From: Mytilus californianus
Lineage: Eukaryota > Mollusca > Bivalvia > Mytilida > Mytilidae
Direction: 5' to 3'
Length of the DNA: 64,000 nt
Assembly (NCBI RefSeq): GCF_021869535.1
Contig: NW_026262659.1
Span: forward strand, 8,742,001-8,806,000
Shown here: positions 1 through 11,473 of the stretch, in pieces
Layout: each line of letters begins with the position of its first letter
Numbering within the stretch: the stretch's first letter is position 1
Position numbers and translations under genes: made by a program
Notes under the pieces: model-generated
Told to the model about the DNA's origin: nothing
What the model saw: only the letters and a program-made list of their open reading frames with translations
The model's database searches: none

Positions 1-801
1 AGGTTAGAGATGGAGAAAATGAAAATTGAAATGGTCAAATAAGAAAGCAACACTAAATCAGAACATTTTGATGCAGCAAAAAATATACGTTTGGTTCCCA
101 GATTTTGTGAAAAAACATTCGATAAATATTTTCCACAGTTTGAGAAAATTGCTCATAATTTGAAATGGCCGAAGCCTTATTGGACTACGATGCTGCAAAG
201 TGTTTTTGAGGGCAAGGCCAATGAAATTTACTCAACACTTTCATCAGAAAAAAGTTCTGATCATGACACGGTAAAACAGGAAGTTTTGAAAGCTTATGAG
301 CTAGTACCAGAAGCATATAGACAGAAATTTAGATCTTATAAAAAGTTTGATTCACAAACCTATGTTGAATTTGCTAGGGAAAAAGAAGATCTATTTGATA
401 AATGGCTTACGTCAAAGAAAACAGATAACAGTTTTGATAACCTAAGACAATTGATGTTATTAGAAGAGTTCAAACAATGTGTTCATTTAGACTTAAAAAC
501 ACATTTAGACGAAAAAACTGTTGAGACATTACATGATGCAGCTGTTATTTCAGATAATTATACCCTTTTACATAAAAGAAGTTTCAAGGGTCAAAATTTT
601 AATACTTCGAGTGGGAATTACAAAAATCAAAGCACTGAGCGTACTGATAGTAAGCCTGTTGCACAGAATAAGAGTCAGTCTAGTTATAATATGTCTAATC
701 TAAAATTTGATACTTTCGAGAAGAAGTCATTGACTTGTGCTTATTGTAAGAAGAATTGTCACCTGATGGCTGATTGTTTTAGACTCCAGAAGAAGAATTA
801 A
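1..801 (+). pseudogene. gag: Gag of the Gmr1-like element (partial, broken)
   Basis: One frame is open from about position 43 to the TAA at 799-801; a further in-frame TAA at 40-42 interrupts the part that runs off the left edge. The protein is a retrotransposon capsid-type Gag with aromatic and charged helices (residues DKYFPQFEKIAHNLKWPK near the start) and ends with a zinc knuckle of the form CX2CX4HX4C (CAYCKKNCHLMADC), in which the usual glycine is Asn. The frame continues directly past the stop into the protease, so Gag and Pol were probably one reading frame with a single UAA between them; whether that stop is ancestral or a mutation cannot be told from one copy. Confidence 0.75.
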
Positions 802-1374
802 AGAGATAATAAGCCCAAGACCAGTGCTTTTACGACACCCCGTGTTACCAATACGTTGGAATGTCCTGCGAGTCAGGCTTTTAAGTCCAGTTTTTGTGAT
901 TACATTGAGGATTATATACCCTTTATGTCTGATGGGTTTGTTTCTTTTTTTAATAATACTACTCCTCAGCCTATTAAGATTTTACGGGACACTGAAGCTT
1001 CTCAGACTTTATTGTTAGAAGGTGTGTTGCCTTTGTCCGAGGAAACTTCTGTTGGTGCCTCCGTTTTGTTACAAGGTGTGGAGTTAGTTTGTAAAGATGT
1101 TCCTCTCCATCGTATTTATCTGAAGTCAGATTTGATAACTGGACCAGTTGTTGTGGATGTTTGTCCTAATCTACCTGTAAATGGTGTTTCATTATTGCTA
1201 GGAAATGATCTAGCTTAGGAACAAAGTGGTTGCTGAACCAATTGTTACCAGTGAACCGGTGGTGGATGTTAAATCACCTGAAGATGATGCTGAACTGTAT
1301 CCAGCTTGTGTTGTTACTAGAGCGATGGCTAGAAAACAACAAAATGAGGATTTGCAAGAAGACCAGTTTGAATA
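802..1374 (+). pseudogene. Retropepsin and following linker of the Gmr1-like element
   Basis: The frame is the same as gag up to a TAG at 1216-1218. The active-site region reads ILRDTEASQTLLLEG, so the retropepsin D-T-G is D-T-E, which should be inactive. The flap-like end SLLLGNDLA is followed by a one-base frame change near 1217, after which the linker continues (motif LYPACVVTRAMARK) to a TAA at 1372-1374. The aspartic protease would have processed the Gag-Pol polyprotein. The frame change and the active-site substitution both point to decay. Confidence 0.7.
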
Positions 1375-1375
1375 A

Positions 1376-2190
1376 ATGGACCTTTCTGACTCTTTCCTAG
1401 CCGACATTGAAGGTCCTGGTAGCTCAGAAAAGCCCCTAATAAGACCACCTAGTGTTAACAAGAATGTAATTATGCCATGGTCAGACGTAAACAGCCATTC
1501 ATTAGACCGAAGGAAATTTGTCGAAGAACAAAATAAAGACCCTGAGGTTTTTCAGCTACGCAAGAGGGCTCAACCACAGGAGGAAGCAGACAAAGTGGCA
1601 GAATGCTATTACCATCAAGACGGCATTTTAATGAGGAAGTGGAGGCCCCCTGATGCTACCCCAGAGGAGGAATGTAGAGTGGTATACCAAGTGGTGAGTT
1701 ATAGGCAAGAAATTATTGGTCTTGCCCCATGACACCTCCTTGACTGGACACTTAGGTATAAGGAAGACTTGCCTTAAGATCTTGCAGCATTTTTACTGGC
1801 CAAGACTTAGAAATGATGTCGAAGAATATTGCAAATCATGCCATATATGACAGGTTGTTGGTAAGTCTAACCAGAAAATACCACCAGCACCACTTCTGCC
1901 TATTCCAGCCTTTGAAGAACCTTTCAGCAGAGTACTAATTGACTGCGTTGGACCTTTACCAAAAACCAAGACTGGAATTGCGTATTTATTGACGATCATG
2001 TGTACATCCACTCGCTTTCCTGAGGCTATTCTGCTAAGGAATATCAAGACACCATTCTATTGTCAAAGCTCTTATAAAATTTTTCACGTTAGTAGGACTT
2101 CCTAAGTCTATACAGTCCGACCAGGGTTCAGACTTCATGTCAGGTTTATTTCAGCAAGTCATGCACCAGTTAGGGATTGTTTAGTATAGA
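1376..2190 (+). pseudogene. Integrase N-terminal half of the Gmr1-like element
   Basis: After a linker containing an ILMRKW motif comes the zinc-binding region (…LTGHLGIRKTCLKILQHFYW… and CKSCH, read across one frameshift near 1700-1735), then the catalytic core with the first aspartate in RVLIDCVGPLPKTKTG and the second in QSDQGSDFMSGLFQ near 2120-2140. The frame is broken near 1732, at a TGA near 1847 and near 2045-2050. Coding similarity stops near 2190, inside the catalytic core and before the glutamate, where foreign sequence begins. Integrase lies upstream of RT here, which is the diagnostic feature of the element. Confidence 0.75.
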
Positions 2191-3468
2191 TCTTATCAAA
2201 AAATAAAAGAGAAATAAGGTGGATCCTTTATAGCTAAAACATATCTACGTTTATAGTTATTTGTTATTATTGTATAAACTCATAATTGCGTGACGTCATT
2301 GATGTGACGTAATACCCGGAATCAAACCGGAACGCTCAAAATGTCCGAATTCTTAAAGAATTTCACACTTCCTTGTTAAATTTCGCATTAGCCACAGGCC
2401 TCCACTTATTTAATTTTTGCTAACAAACAAATCCTGATTCAACGCCTCTAATTCCAAAGTACGATAGATTCTGTGACGAAATAACTGTACCAAGAACTTG
2501 TACAATTGCTTTAAATAGAAATAAATTCTATAATTAATTTTTTTTTATTGCAACAAACAAAAAAAATGGAAAACAAGTCTTTGTTTTTAGCGTAGCTTCG
2601 TTAACCGCCGACCCGGCGAGGTCTTTACAGACCTTTAAACACGGATAGATACTTCCTCATAACTGTTTTTATTATAAAACAAGAAAAAATGGTGGAAATA
2701 AAAAAATAAAATTTGTGAATTTGCAAATGTTGATTTTAGAGTAAGCATGTAATCCTCCAGAATATGAGACTGATGTTTATGAGTGCACTTGGGGTTCAGG
2801 TGTCTGATGACTTTTGTACAATTATAATGTGTTTTATGATTATTGAAGTACATGTAATGCTATGTACTGTCTATACACATTGTTTATCTTTAACTGTGTT
2901 TTCATCTTTTACTTTTCTACTAGAAAATAAACTTTTCTGTGTTTATGTGAATCACTGGTTTTCTTCCCATATACAAATAAGATGATGTGGTGTCATCAAC
3001 TATCCTCATACATTTTTTACGAATGCTCTCTCCAAGATATTTTTCAGCTTTCAACCTAAATTCCTTCGTTCATTGCTTATGTTTTAAAATCCTTTATGAC
3101 TTTTAATTTAATCTATGTTTTATATGGTCTCTGCAATTTCTATTTCATGAATATCAATGCAGAAAACGAGTATCCGTGCCTGAAAATTATTATTATATTT
3201 TTTTTTTGAAAGAAGGGGTGCGATCGCACCCGACGCACCCCCCTTCCGACGGCCTTGCAGTGATTATAAATTTACAGAGAAATTTAATGAAAATACGCGC
3301 AAATGGCTAAAAAATCATTGTACCTTGGTCTTTTCTGACGCCCTGGAAAATTATACAAACACAGTTACAAGTCTAATGGTTATCATTTTATGAACTACAC
3401 TAGTTAGTGATCTTTTTGCAGTAATTTCGTCAATTTCTGAGACAGGGCCGTTTTTACCCCTTCATGGC
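2191..3468. other. Non-coding insertion inside the integrase gene
   Basis: About 1.3 kb separates two parts of the same integrase. No coding region is convincing here. The right part holds a T-run followed by the perfect 16-bp palindrome GGGTGCGATCGCACCC at about 3217-3232 and a C-rich tail. The joining of integrase on both sides (core before, KDW-type motif after) shows that this segment arrived later and that some integrase codons, including the catalytic glutamate region, are missing. No terminal inverted repeats or target duplication could be fixed. Confidence 0.5.
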
Positions 3469-4157
3469 CCTACTCCTTTGACAGAGACTGGGATGATGGA
3501 GTTCACTTTCTACTTTTTGCGGTCCAAGAGGCTGTTCAAGAATCCCTTGGTTTTAGTGCCTTTGAGTTGGTATTTGGACATACTGTAAGGGGATCGTTAA
3601 AATTGATTAAGGAAAAGTGGCTTGCTGAACACACTGACTTGAATCTTTTAGACTATGTATCTAGATTTAAAGAATTATTGTACACTGCTTTTCAAATTGC
3701 TCAGAAAAACTAAAAAAATGTACAGAACAAGATGAAAATATGGTATGATAAAGATGCCAGAGACAGAGTTTTTGAGCCTGGTGATAAGGTACTTGTATTT
3801 TTGCAAGTCCCTGGACATCCTTTACAGGCTAAATATTGTGGTCCTTATACAATAGAGAGTAAAATCAATGATTTGAATTATATTGTAAAAACTCAAGGTC
3901 GGCGCAAACAAAATAGAGTGTGTCATATTAATATGTTAAAACCATATGTTGAGCGTACTAATGAATGTGAGAGTAAACCAGTTGCTACTTTAGCCATGAT
4001 TAAATTGGAGAACAATCATAACACACCAGATGTAATTGAACCATCTTTTAGTTCTAAGACTTTGGAAGAGACAGTAAAATTGAAAAATTCAGAAATTTTG
4101 TCAAATTTAAATTCAAAACTTGCACATCTGTCTTTTGATCGTAGAGAAAAAATATAA
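3469..4157 (+). pseudogene. Integrase C-terminal half of the Gmr1-like element
   Basis: Translation from about 3480 gives DRDWDDGVHFLLFAVQEAVQ and ELVFGHTVRG, typical of the end of the gypsy integrase core. A TAA near 3712 interrupts it, then an open frame (3732-4157) carries the GPY/F module: GDKVLVFLQVPG, KYCGPYTIESKINDLNYIV and CHINMLKPY. The frame then passes into the linker ahead of the RT. Integrase inserts the cDNA into the host genome; the GPY/F module helps multimerisation and DNA binding in this family. Confidence 0.75.
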
Positions 4158-5472
4158 ACTTTGGTATTTTCTTTTAAAAATCTTTTTCCAGATGTGCCAA
4201 ACAAAACCACTGCTGCTTGTCATGATGTTGATGTAGGCGATGCTTCTCAAATTAAGCAACATCCTTACCGGCTCAATCTACTCAAACTTGAATTTATGAG
4301 ACAAGAAAATAAATATATGCTTGACATTAATATTATTTAGCCGAGTAACAGTGAATGGAGCTCTCTCCTTGTCTTCTTGTGCTCAAACCAGATAAAACCT
4401 TTCGTTTCGTGACTGATTTCAGAAAAGTAAATTCAGTTTCAAAATCTGATTCCTATCCGATTCCAAGGATAGATGATTGTATTGACAACATTGGTCAAGG
4501 AAAATCTGTGAGCAAATTAACACAGCGTGCTCCTGAAATATCAGCTTTTGTCACACCAGATGGCTTATTTCAATATACTGTAATGCCGTTTGGCATGAAA
4601 AGTGCTCCAGCTACATTTCAAAGAATGATCAATAATGCTATAAAAGATTTAGACTGTTGCTATGCTTATATTGATGATCTTATTGTATGTTGTTATAGCT
4701 GAGAACAGTATTTAACACATTTATATATAACTTTAGATAGATTGTCACAATCAAATTTGACTGTTAATCTTGGTGAAAGTGAATTTTGCCAGGTCACTGT
4801 TGATTATTTAGGGCATACAGTTGGTTTAGGTCAAGTGAAACGTATTATGGCTAAAGTGGATGCAATTACCAAATTTCCTCCTCCTACAAAAAAAACAACT
4901 TATGAGATATTTAGGCATGATTGGATTTTACAGGAAATTCTGTTAAAATTTTGCTACTGTTGTTCAACTATTGACTCATCTTTTACGGACAGATTCTAAA
5001 TTTATCTGGAGTTAAAATTGTCAAAACGCTTTTGAAAAGAGCCAATCACTTTTAATTAATAGTCCAGTTCTGATCACTCCAGATTTTGAAAAAACAATTT
5101 AAACTTGCCGTAGATGCACGCGATGTATGAATTGGAGCTGTTTTATATCAAGAAACAGATGATAATGTTGAGAAACCTATATCATATGTTTCTAAGAAAT
5201 TAGATAAACATCGGAAAAATTATTCGACTATTGAAAAAGTGTGTTTTGCACTGTTGTCTGCACTTCAACATTTTGATGTTTATTTAAATCCCACTGTGCA
5301 TCCTAATTTTGTTTATACTGATCATAATCCTCTCACCTTCATGCATAAAATGAGAAACAAGAACCAGAGGTTGACTAGGTGGAGTTTATTGCAACAGGAA
5401 TATGATGTTATTGTAAAACATACTAAAGGTAAAGATAATGTAATAGCAGATGCTTTATCTAGAACTTATTAA
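4158..5472 (+). pseudogene. Reverse transcriptase and RNase H of the Gmr1-like element
   Basis: The linker (IKQHPYRLN…) leads into RT motifs: PSNSEWSS, LLVLKPDKTFRFVTDFRKVN, YPIPRIDDCIDNIGQGKSV, FQYTVMPFGMKSAPATFQRM and YAYIDDLIV. The segment that should hold the first catalytic aspartate (the LDLLKGYWQ-type motif A) is missing: KSVSKL joins straight to TQRAPEISAF. Then come DYLGHTVGLGQV and an RNase H (VYTDHNPLTFMHKM, VKHTKGKDNVIADALSRTY) ending at 5472. Stops and frameshifts lie near 4340, 4702, 4999 and 5100. The deletion of motif A alone would abolish polymerase activity. Confidence 0.8.
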
Positions 5473-5540
5473 AACACTTCGTATATACTATGTATTTTTG
5501 TACATATTATTCATGAAAAGTTTTTGTTACACTCAAACTT

Positions 5541-5555
5541 TTTTAAGGGGAGAGG
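5541..5555 (+). promoter_or_regulatory. Polypurine tract ahead of the 3' LTR
   Basis: TTTTAAGGGGAGAGG lies immediately before the TGTTACG that opens the LTR. In LTR elements this RNase H-resistant purine run primes plus-strand synthesis. Its position fits the end of the RNase H gene 69 bp upstream. Confidence 0.7.
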
Positions 5556-6153
5556 TGTTACGATATTGTAACTATCATATTTATTTAGTGAGCCTAATTA
5601 GTTTTGTGTGGCCTAATATATAATTTTACATTGTGTACAAAATAATACACATTGTGTTACAACTATGCAGTTTAGAAATCACTGAAACAATCATAGATAC
5701 TCATGGAATGATTAGAACTTTCTGTTTTACTTACATAACGTTTCCAGAATGATCATAACAAAAGATGCGTAAATTAAACATCTCCAGTTGTCTAGAAGTT
5801 TCCTTTACAAGCATATATAAATGCAGACCCTTAGGATAGACACAGACATAGATATAGACTTAGACATCGATAGATATCAACATTCTAAGCAGTTGGATTG
5901 ACACTTTTTTATTTACAAACTACATCATACTAGGTTGTGACCTATTGGACGTAATATTCTCTGTGGATTCCCGTGACGATTTCCGGATAAAGAAAAGATA
6001 AAAGATTGGACTCATATTTTGACAGTTAAGTTGACATTTGTATTTTGTGTAAAACGTCTTGTAAACTTGTGTATAATAAATCTTGTTAAATTTTATTATT
6101 GATTTGTGTCTTTTGCTCGCTACAATTAAAAGTCGTTTTCTCTGGTCGTAACA
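5556..6153 (+). repeat. 3' LTR of the Gmr1-like element
   Basis: The LTR starts TGTTACG and ends CGTAACA, a perfect 7-bp terminal inverted repeat, and is 598 bp long. It contains a TATATAAA box near 5814 and an AATAAA-type signal near 6076, in the right order for promoter and polyadenylation. The 5' LTR is outside the window, so age and target duplication cannot be measured here. Confidence 0.8.
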
Positions 6154-6970
6154 TCGTCCGTATGTACGTCCGTTCGTACAACCCAAAGTTGGTTTCCGTT
6201 CTCTAACTTAGGTTTGCCTCAACCAAATGCTATGAAACTTATACACTATACTTATTACTACAACATACAGATATAGTTTGAATTTTTGGGGTGTCAATTT
6301 TATTGTTCTAGAGTTATGCCCCTTTCCAAATGGAAAAATTGCTGATTTTATTGTTTCTGTTCTCTAGCTTAAGTTAGCTTCAATCAAATGTTATGAAACT
6401 TATAGACAATGCTTATTACCACAAAATACAGATCAGTTTTGAATTTTGGGGGTGTCACATTTATTGTTGTAGAGTTATGCCCTTTACAAATGGAAAAATT
6501 GCTGAATTTTTCGTTTCCGTTTTCTAACTTAAGTTTGCCTCAACCAAATGTTATGAAACTTATACACAATGCCTATTACCACAAAACACAGATCAAGTTC
6601 GAATTTTGGTGGCGTCACTTCTACCGTTCTAGAGTTATGCCCCTTTACAAATGGAAAAATTACTGAATTTTTCGTTTCCGTTCTCTAACTTAAGTTAGCC
6701 TCAACTAAATGTTATGAAACTTATACACAAGTGTTATTACTACAAAATACAGATCAAGTTTGTTTTTTGGGGGTGTCACTCCTATTGTTCTAGAGTTATG
6801 CCCCTTTACAAATTGAAAAATTGCTGAATTTTTCGTTTCCGTTATATAACTTAAGTTTTCCCCAACCAAATGTTATGAAATGTAATGCACAATTGTTATT
6901 ACCACAAAACTCAGATCAAGTACAGATTTTGGTAGCGTCACTTTTACTGTTTTTCAGTTTTATAACTTTA
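6154..6970 (+). repeat. Tandem array of ~161-bp units (about five copies)
   Basis: The landmark GTTTCCGTT (or a one-base variant) followed by TAACTTA occurs at 6192, 6353, 6513, 6674 and 6835, giving periods of 161, 160, 161 and 161 bp. Each unit also carries ATGTTATGAAACTTATACA and GAGTTATGCCCCTTT. The array starts with a CGTCCGT-rich lead immediately after the LTR. The unit length matches the BIV160 family of bivalve satellites, but I cannot confirm sequence identity. Confidence 0.8.
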
Positions 6971-8159
6971 TATGATAGACAAGCGACGGCATCATGTGTG
7001 TCCCATGGACACATTCCCCATTTATTTTTTTATTTAACTTTAAATATTTTTTTTTTTGTATTTCAATTTTGTCCAATCTGATTAAAAAACAGATCATGTA
7101 TCCATGCTTTGAATGCAATTATCTGACAAAACTTTCTACTTTCTGTATTTAAGACCTTTCAGCATCTTATGGTTTTGTCTTGATGATACACACCTTCCAG
7201 TCTTCACTGTAAATTTTTTCAACCACAAGCAACACACTTTTTTGGGGAAAAATTTTGTATAGATTTTATTGACCTGTAATAAAAATTCTTATTGCTCTCT
7301 AGGATTAAACAAACCTGGACTGCTGGGACTGTGGTTAAGTTTGAATACTAATCTTCAAAAAAAAGAAGGCTGAAATTCCATTGGCTAATGTAATAATTAC
7401 CTGAACAGAAAGTAGAACTGAGCAATTTAAGATTCTGGTAAACAAAGCATAGACACAATATCTGTATTTCAATCAAATTGAAAAAAAATACAATGATCCC
7501 TGTTGCACATCATTTCACAGCTTTTACTGTGGCATGACTTTATTTTTATTCGGTCCTTCTATTTTTCATATTTGAATTTGACCTTTTCATAACTATTTAG
7601 TCTATTTCTTTTCATAACAATTTTATATTAGATTTGTGTTGTGTTACTGAGCATGGTTGCACCATTAAACAAAAAGTTCTGTCTTCATATTTTGTCTAAA
7701 GTAGTATTATCATAGTTTGATTTTTCTAATTCGGTCAATATTTTCACATTGAAAGATTTCTGTCCTAGAGTTTTTAAAAGATGCTATATATTAATAAACT
7801 ATAATTTAGAAATTAGAACCGAAGTAGAAAAGAAGAAAAAAGTTAATTAGGAAATAATATAAATAATTCCTCGACACTGTGTTTCTGAAACAGAATTTGA
7901 AGACTGACTTGTTGATCTTGATTACATTGACACATTGTTTTTCTCCCATCAGAAATACAAGGTAATATGATTGTATCATTCCATGTTATATAGGTGATGA
8001 AAACTTGTCACACTTTTTCTCAAGTAAATACTGATGGATGTATAATGATAAATCAAACCTTGTCATCATCTTTGTAATACATTTTATTTTGTGGTTGATC
8101 AGGTGTACAATCGTTAGTAGTAAATCTTAAGTTTTATGGTCATATAAGCACATGGGGCA
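6971..8159. other. Non-coding, AT-rich stretch
   Basis: No coding region, RNA gene or clear repeat boundary is visible. Short ORFs here are AT-rich and show no protein-like composition. Confidence 0.6.
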
Positions 8160-8700
8160 TGTAAGGTACTGCCATCACTTGGCGTCCGTTGCTGCCGTTG
8201 AAAACTTTTTCAAATATCTTATCTGAATCTATCAGGCCAATTTCAACCACACTTTGGCTGATTAATCGATAGGGTATCTAGTTTAAAGATTGTTTTTTTA
8301 TTCCTGTCTGTCAACAAACGTGGCTGTCATGACTAAAAATAGAACATACACTTGAAATGGATTTATTGTCTTATATCATGAAGACCATAGCAGATAGACA
8401 AAATCTGATGGGGAATATCAAGATCTACCTATTTCATATTTTTCCTAAAATTATCAGAGGACTCCTGATATAAGTTGTTGTGCTTAAATGACAATTTTTG
8501 ACCAATTTAGTTTTTATGCTTATTATCTTAAAAACCATAATACATAGATAGAAACTGTCCAAATGCAGATATGATAAGCAATTCAAGATCTACAAAAGCC
8601 TATTTGACAGAAACTATTCAATGATTCCTTAGAGGAGTTACTGTCCTAAAATGAAAATTTTTAACTATTTTTTTTTAGTTTTTCCCTTTCATCTTGAAAC
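8160..8700 (+). repeat. Dispersed repeat, copy 1 (diverged)
   Basis: This segment can be aligned by eye with 10501-10950. Shared landmarks in the same order are ATCACTTGRCGTCCGT, GGCCAA…ACC, CCTGYCTGYCAAC, GTGGCTG/ATGGCTGACATG, AAAATAGAACATA and CAAGATCTAC. It lacks the hairpin head of the second copy. It is probably an old non-autonomous element; its class is unknown. Confidence 0.55.
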
Positions 8701-8882
8701 CTTTTATAAATAGTTATAAACTTTGAACAGTAAAAAGTAAAACATGATCAGAAATACAAGATCTCAGAAAATTCCAATATGACAAAATCAAGCAAACATA
8801 ACTAACTGCAATAAGGATAAAATAAATATCAAAATGGCATATGTTTAACAGGTCAGTGATTTAGCGTCTCTTTTCACAAAAC

Positions 8883-8910
8883 AACTTACGATTTAAATTG
8901 ATCGTAAGTT
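8883..8910. other. 10-bp inverted repeat with 8-nt loop
   Basis: AACTTACGAT and ATCGTAAGTT flank TTAAATTG. It could be the edge of a small inverted-repeat element, because ACTTACGA recurs about 20 bp further on; no function is evident. Confidence 0.4.
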
Positions 8911-10479
8911 ATAATGAAATGTGTATGACTTACGAGTAATTTTACTATTATGATTATAAAGATCCTAATTTTGTTTATAATGATATAACAGATAATTACC
9001 AAATTAACTTAATTCTGAGAAATAAAACAATGGACTAAATTAGCCATCAAATAAATTCCAAGACAAATGTTTTGTTTTTTTTTCTCAATGAAACAAGGCA
9101 AATAAAGGTTTTTGTCATAATTTTTGTCTATTTGTTTTACTTAATTTTGAATTTGGTGAGAGATGTTCATAAACTTTCAATTGTTTCAACTGATTTTGCC
9201 CCAAAATATGATTTAACAATTGGGTCAACACTTTTTCAGTAACTATTTTAAGACTTTTTATAAATTTATTTCAAAATACATAGTGAAAGCCAACTCGTAC
9301 AAAAGAAATTAGAAAAATGGCAAGAACCATGGAAAACTGCTCAATAAAAGTCAACAAATTTAACATATGTTGGCATGAAATATGAGAATTCAATCAAGTT
9401 TTGAAATGACTTATTTTGTTTTAGCTCTAATGCACATTTATCAGAACTTTTAAATATAATCATGTTGGCTATTTAATTGCCTAATCTACCAGATTAAGGA
9501 AGTTTGAATTTTTATTTAGAAAAATTTCAGCACACTTATAAATATTCCCAAATTTTAAAACCTTATTTTTCTTAAAACGCATGGTAACCTTACCTATGTA
9601 TTATTCTTTTTTCAAAGATCTCATCTTGATCTACAACATATCTCCCTTTAAGAAGATTCCAATCTAGTAAGATTCTGGGAGCATTGAACACATTTGAGTG
9701 TTGAATTATTCTGCATAAATATTAATGCTCCTTATATGGAAATTATATTCATGACAAATTATTTATTCTACTATGCTAAATAATTTGAAAATTAATAAGT
9801 TTTGGCATGGTCTTGTCACATCTACTGACCTCCAGTCTTTCTAATTTTTTAAAAATAAAGTTAATTAACTGATCATTAAACTTAAATGAAAGTTATAAAT
9901 CAAAGGTTGATGAAGATATTGGTTTTTTTAGTCAGATTATCTGTATGCATCCATCAATACATAATAAACTGTTTACCACATTTACAAGTTTCTGGTACTT
10001 CACTTGCTCCACTAACGAGGTGCAAAGTACTTTTGAAACCAATTATCACAAACTTATGTGTTGTATTATTATTGTTTAAAAAGTTGTACAAGTTTTTATT
10101 GTTTTACAATTTTTTTGCATTAGCTTTTGTTTTGTTTTAATTGAATGTTCATATAATAAATATCCTTAGAATTTCATGTTTAAGTGATATATCTTCAAAT
10201 TTTTGTTCACATTTGTTGCATGATTTGTTAAAATATACATGTACTATTTTTACATTTATTGTCAGAATTGCTACCCGGTAATATGTTTTTCAGTTTCAAT
10301 ATGCAGCATGTTTAAACATCCTATTTTAAATTAGAAGATATTGCAATTAACAATAGTTGACACAAAAATATACTTGGCAAATGAGCAAAGCTTACCCATT
10401 TTAAATCATTTATATCAATATTGGGTGAGGATTTTTCTTAGTTGAAATCTGTGGTAGCTTTCAGTTGTTTTCAATTTTC
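8911..10479. other. Non-coding, AT-rich stretch
   Basis: No gene is supported. An 84-codon ORF at 9886-10140 is made of hydrophobic, low-complexity residues from T-rich DNA and is judged fortuitous. Confidence 0.6.
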
Positions 10480-10949
10480 AGCTCACTTGGCCTACAAGGC
10501 CAAGTGAGCTTTTCTCATCACTTGACGTCCGTCCTCGTTATCTTTTACAAAAATCTTCTCCTCTGAAACTACAGGGCCAAATTTTACCAAACTTATCCAA
10601 AATCATCATTAAGGTATTTATTTTTAAAAAAATATGTCCATTGATCCTGCCTGCCAACCAACATGGCTGACATGGCTAAAATAGAACATAGGGGTAAAAT
10701 GCAAGTTTGGTCTATTATCTTGAAAACCGCTATGAATGGGTAAAATCTGTCATGACAAAAATGTTCAGAATGATGATATTTATATATTTTCTATTTACTT
10801 CAAAACTGTAAGACGACTTCTTATATGAGTTATTGCCCTTAAAAGACAATTTTACCGATTCATTTCATGTTTACTTAATATCTGAAAAACTATAATAGAT
10901 AGGGAGAAACATTATTTATGAAAAATGATCAACAAGACAAGATCTACAA
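10480..10949 (+). repeat. Dispersed repeat, copy 2, with hairpin head
   Basis: The copy begins with a perfect 14-bp hairpin, AGCTCACTTGGCCT / AGGCCAAGTGAGCT, with a 3-nt loop (10480-10510). The rest matches 8160-8700 in the same orientation. It ends where the left arm of the large inverted repeat begins. The palindromic head suggests a non-autonomous element, but no target duplication was found. Confidence 0.6.
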
Positions 10950-11433
10950 TTCATCATCATCATCAAATTGAAATTCATCAAATCAGCCTCATATTTGCTG
11001 TACTGAATAGTTTAGTTGTTGTGTGTCAGGAATTAAGCTTCAATAAAATGTATGTTTGCCAATTATCTGTTCATTATAGTTGTTTAGGACGGTAAGTTTG
11101 TGTTTAGGACAGTTTATAGAAATTGTTGTTTTCATTCTTAAGATATTTTATAGATTGTACATATTATTTCTGTTGTCTGGGTCTTTTTATGTTAACCAGC
11201 AACTCCTTGTAAACTGCTTGACTTAATTCAACCAAACTAATAAGATTCTGATACAGGAAACGAAGTTGATCAACTGCTATTTTAATTTTTGACTAAATTA
11301 ATGCTTGTGGTATCCCATACCATAAGGAAGGACTTGGTCATTTCTGTTACATTACTTCTTTAAAAGGCTGGTGAATATCATCTAATTATTAGTCCCCTAC
11401 CGAAGAAGTCGAGAGGACTTTAGGTTTGCACTC

Positions 11434-11434
11434 C

Positions 11435-11473
<39 letters not shown>
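11434..11473 (+). repeat. (GTCT)n microsatellite
   Basis: About ten GTCT units lie between GCACTCC and CAGTCCGG. The corresponding run in the right arm (20581-20637, GACA on the plus strand) is longer. Confidence 0.9.

Larger units (their letters stand above)
1..6153 (+). mobile_element. Degenerate Gmr1-like Ty3/gypsy LTR retrotransposon, 5' end outside window
   Basis: Translated pieces give, in order, a Gag with a CCHC knuckle, a retropepsin, an integrase (zinc-binding H2C2 region, catalytic core, GPY/F-like C-terminus), a reverse transcriptase ending at YIDD, and an RNase H, followed by a polypurine tract and an LTR. Integrase before RT is the Ty1/copia arrangement, yet every domain is of Ty3/gypsy type; that combination defines the Gmr1-like group described from fish and other animals. 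The integrase C-terminus runs into the RT through a continuous linker, so the order is not produced by two abutting elements. Stops, frameshifts, a 1.3-kb insertion and a loss of RT motif A show that it is dead. Confidence 0.85.

Noticed and set aside
799..801. UAA between gag and protease as a programmed readthrough signal
   Set aside because: The copy has many other stops, so one in-frame stop is no evidence; intact relatives would be needed.
9886..10140. 84-codon ORF as a membrane protein gene
   Set aside because: Hydrophobicity results from T-rich DNA; no splice sites, homology or repeated conservation.
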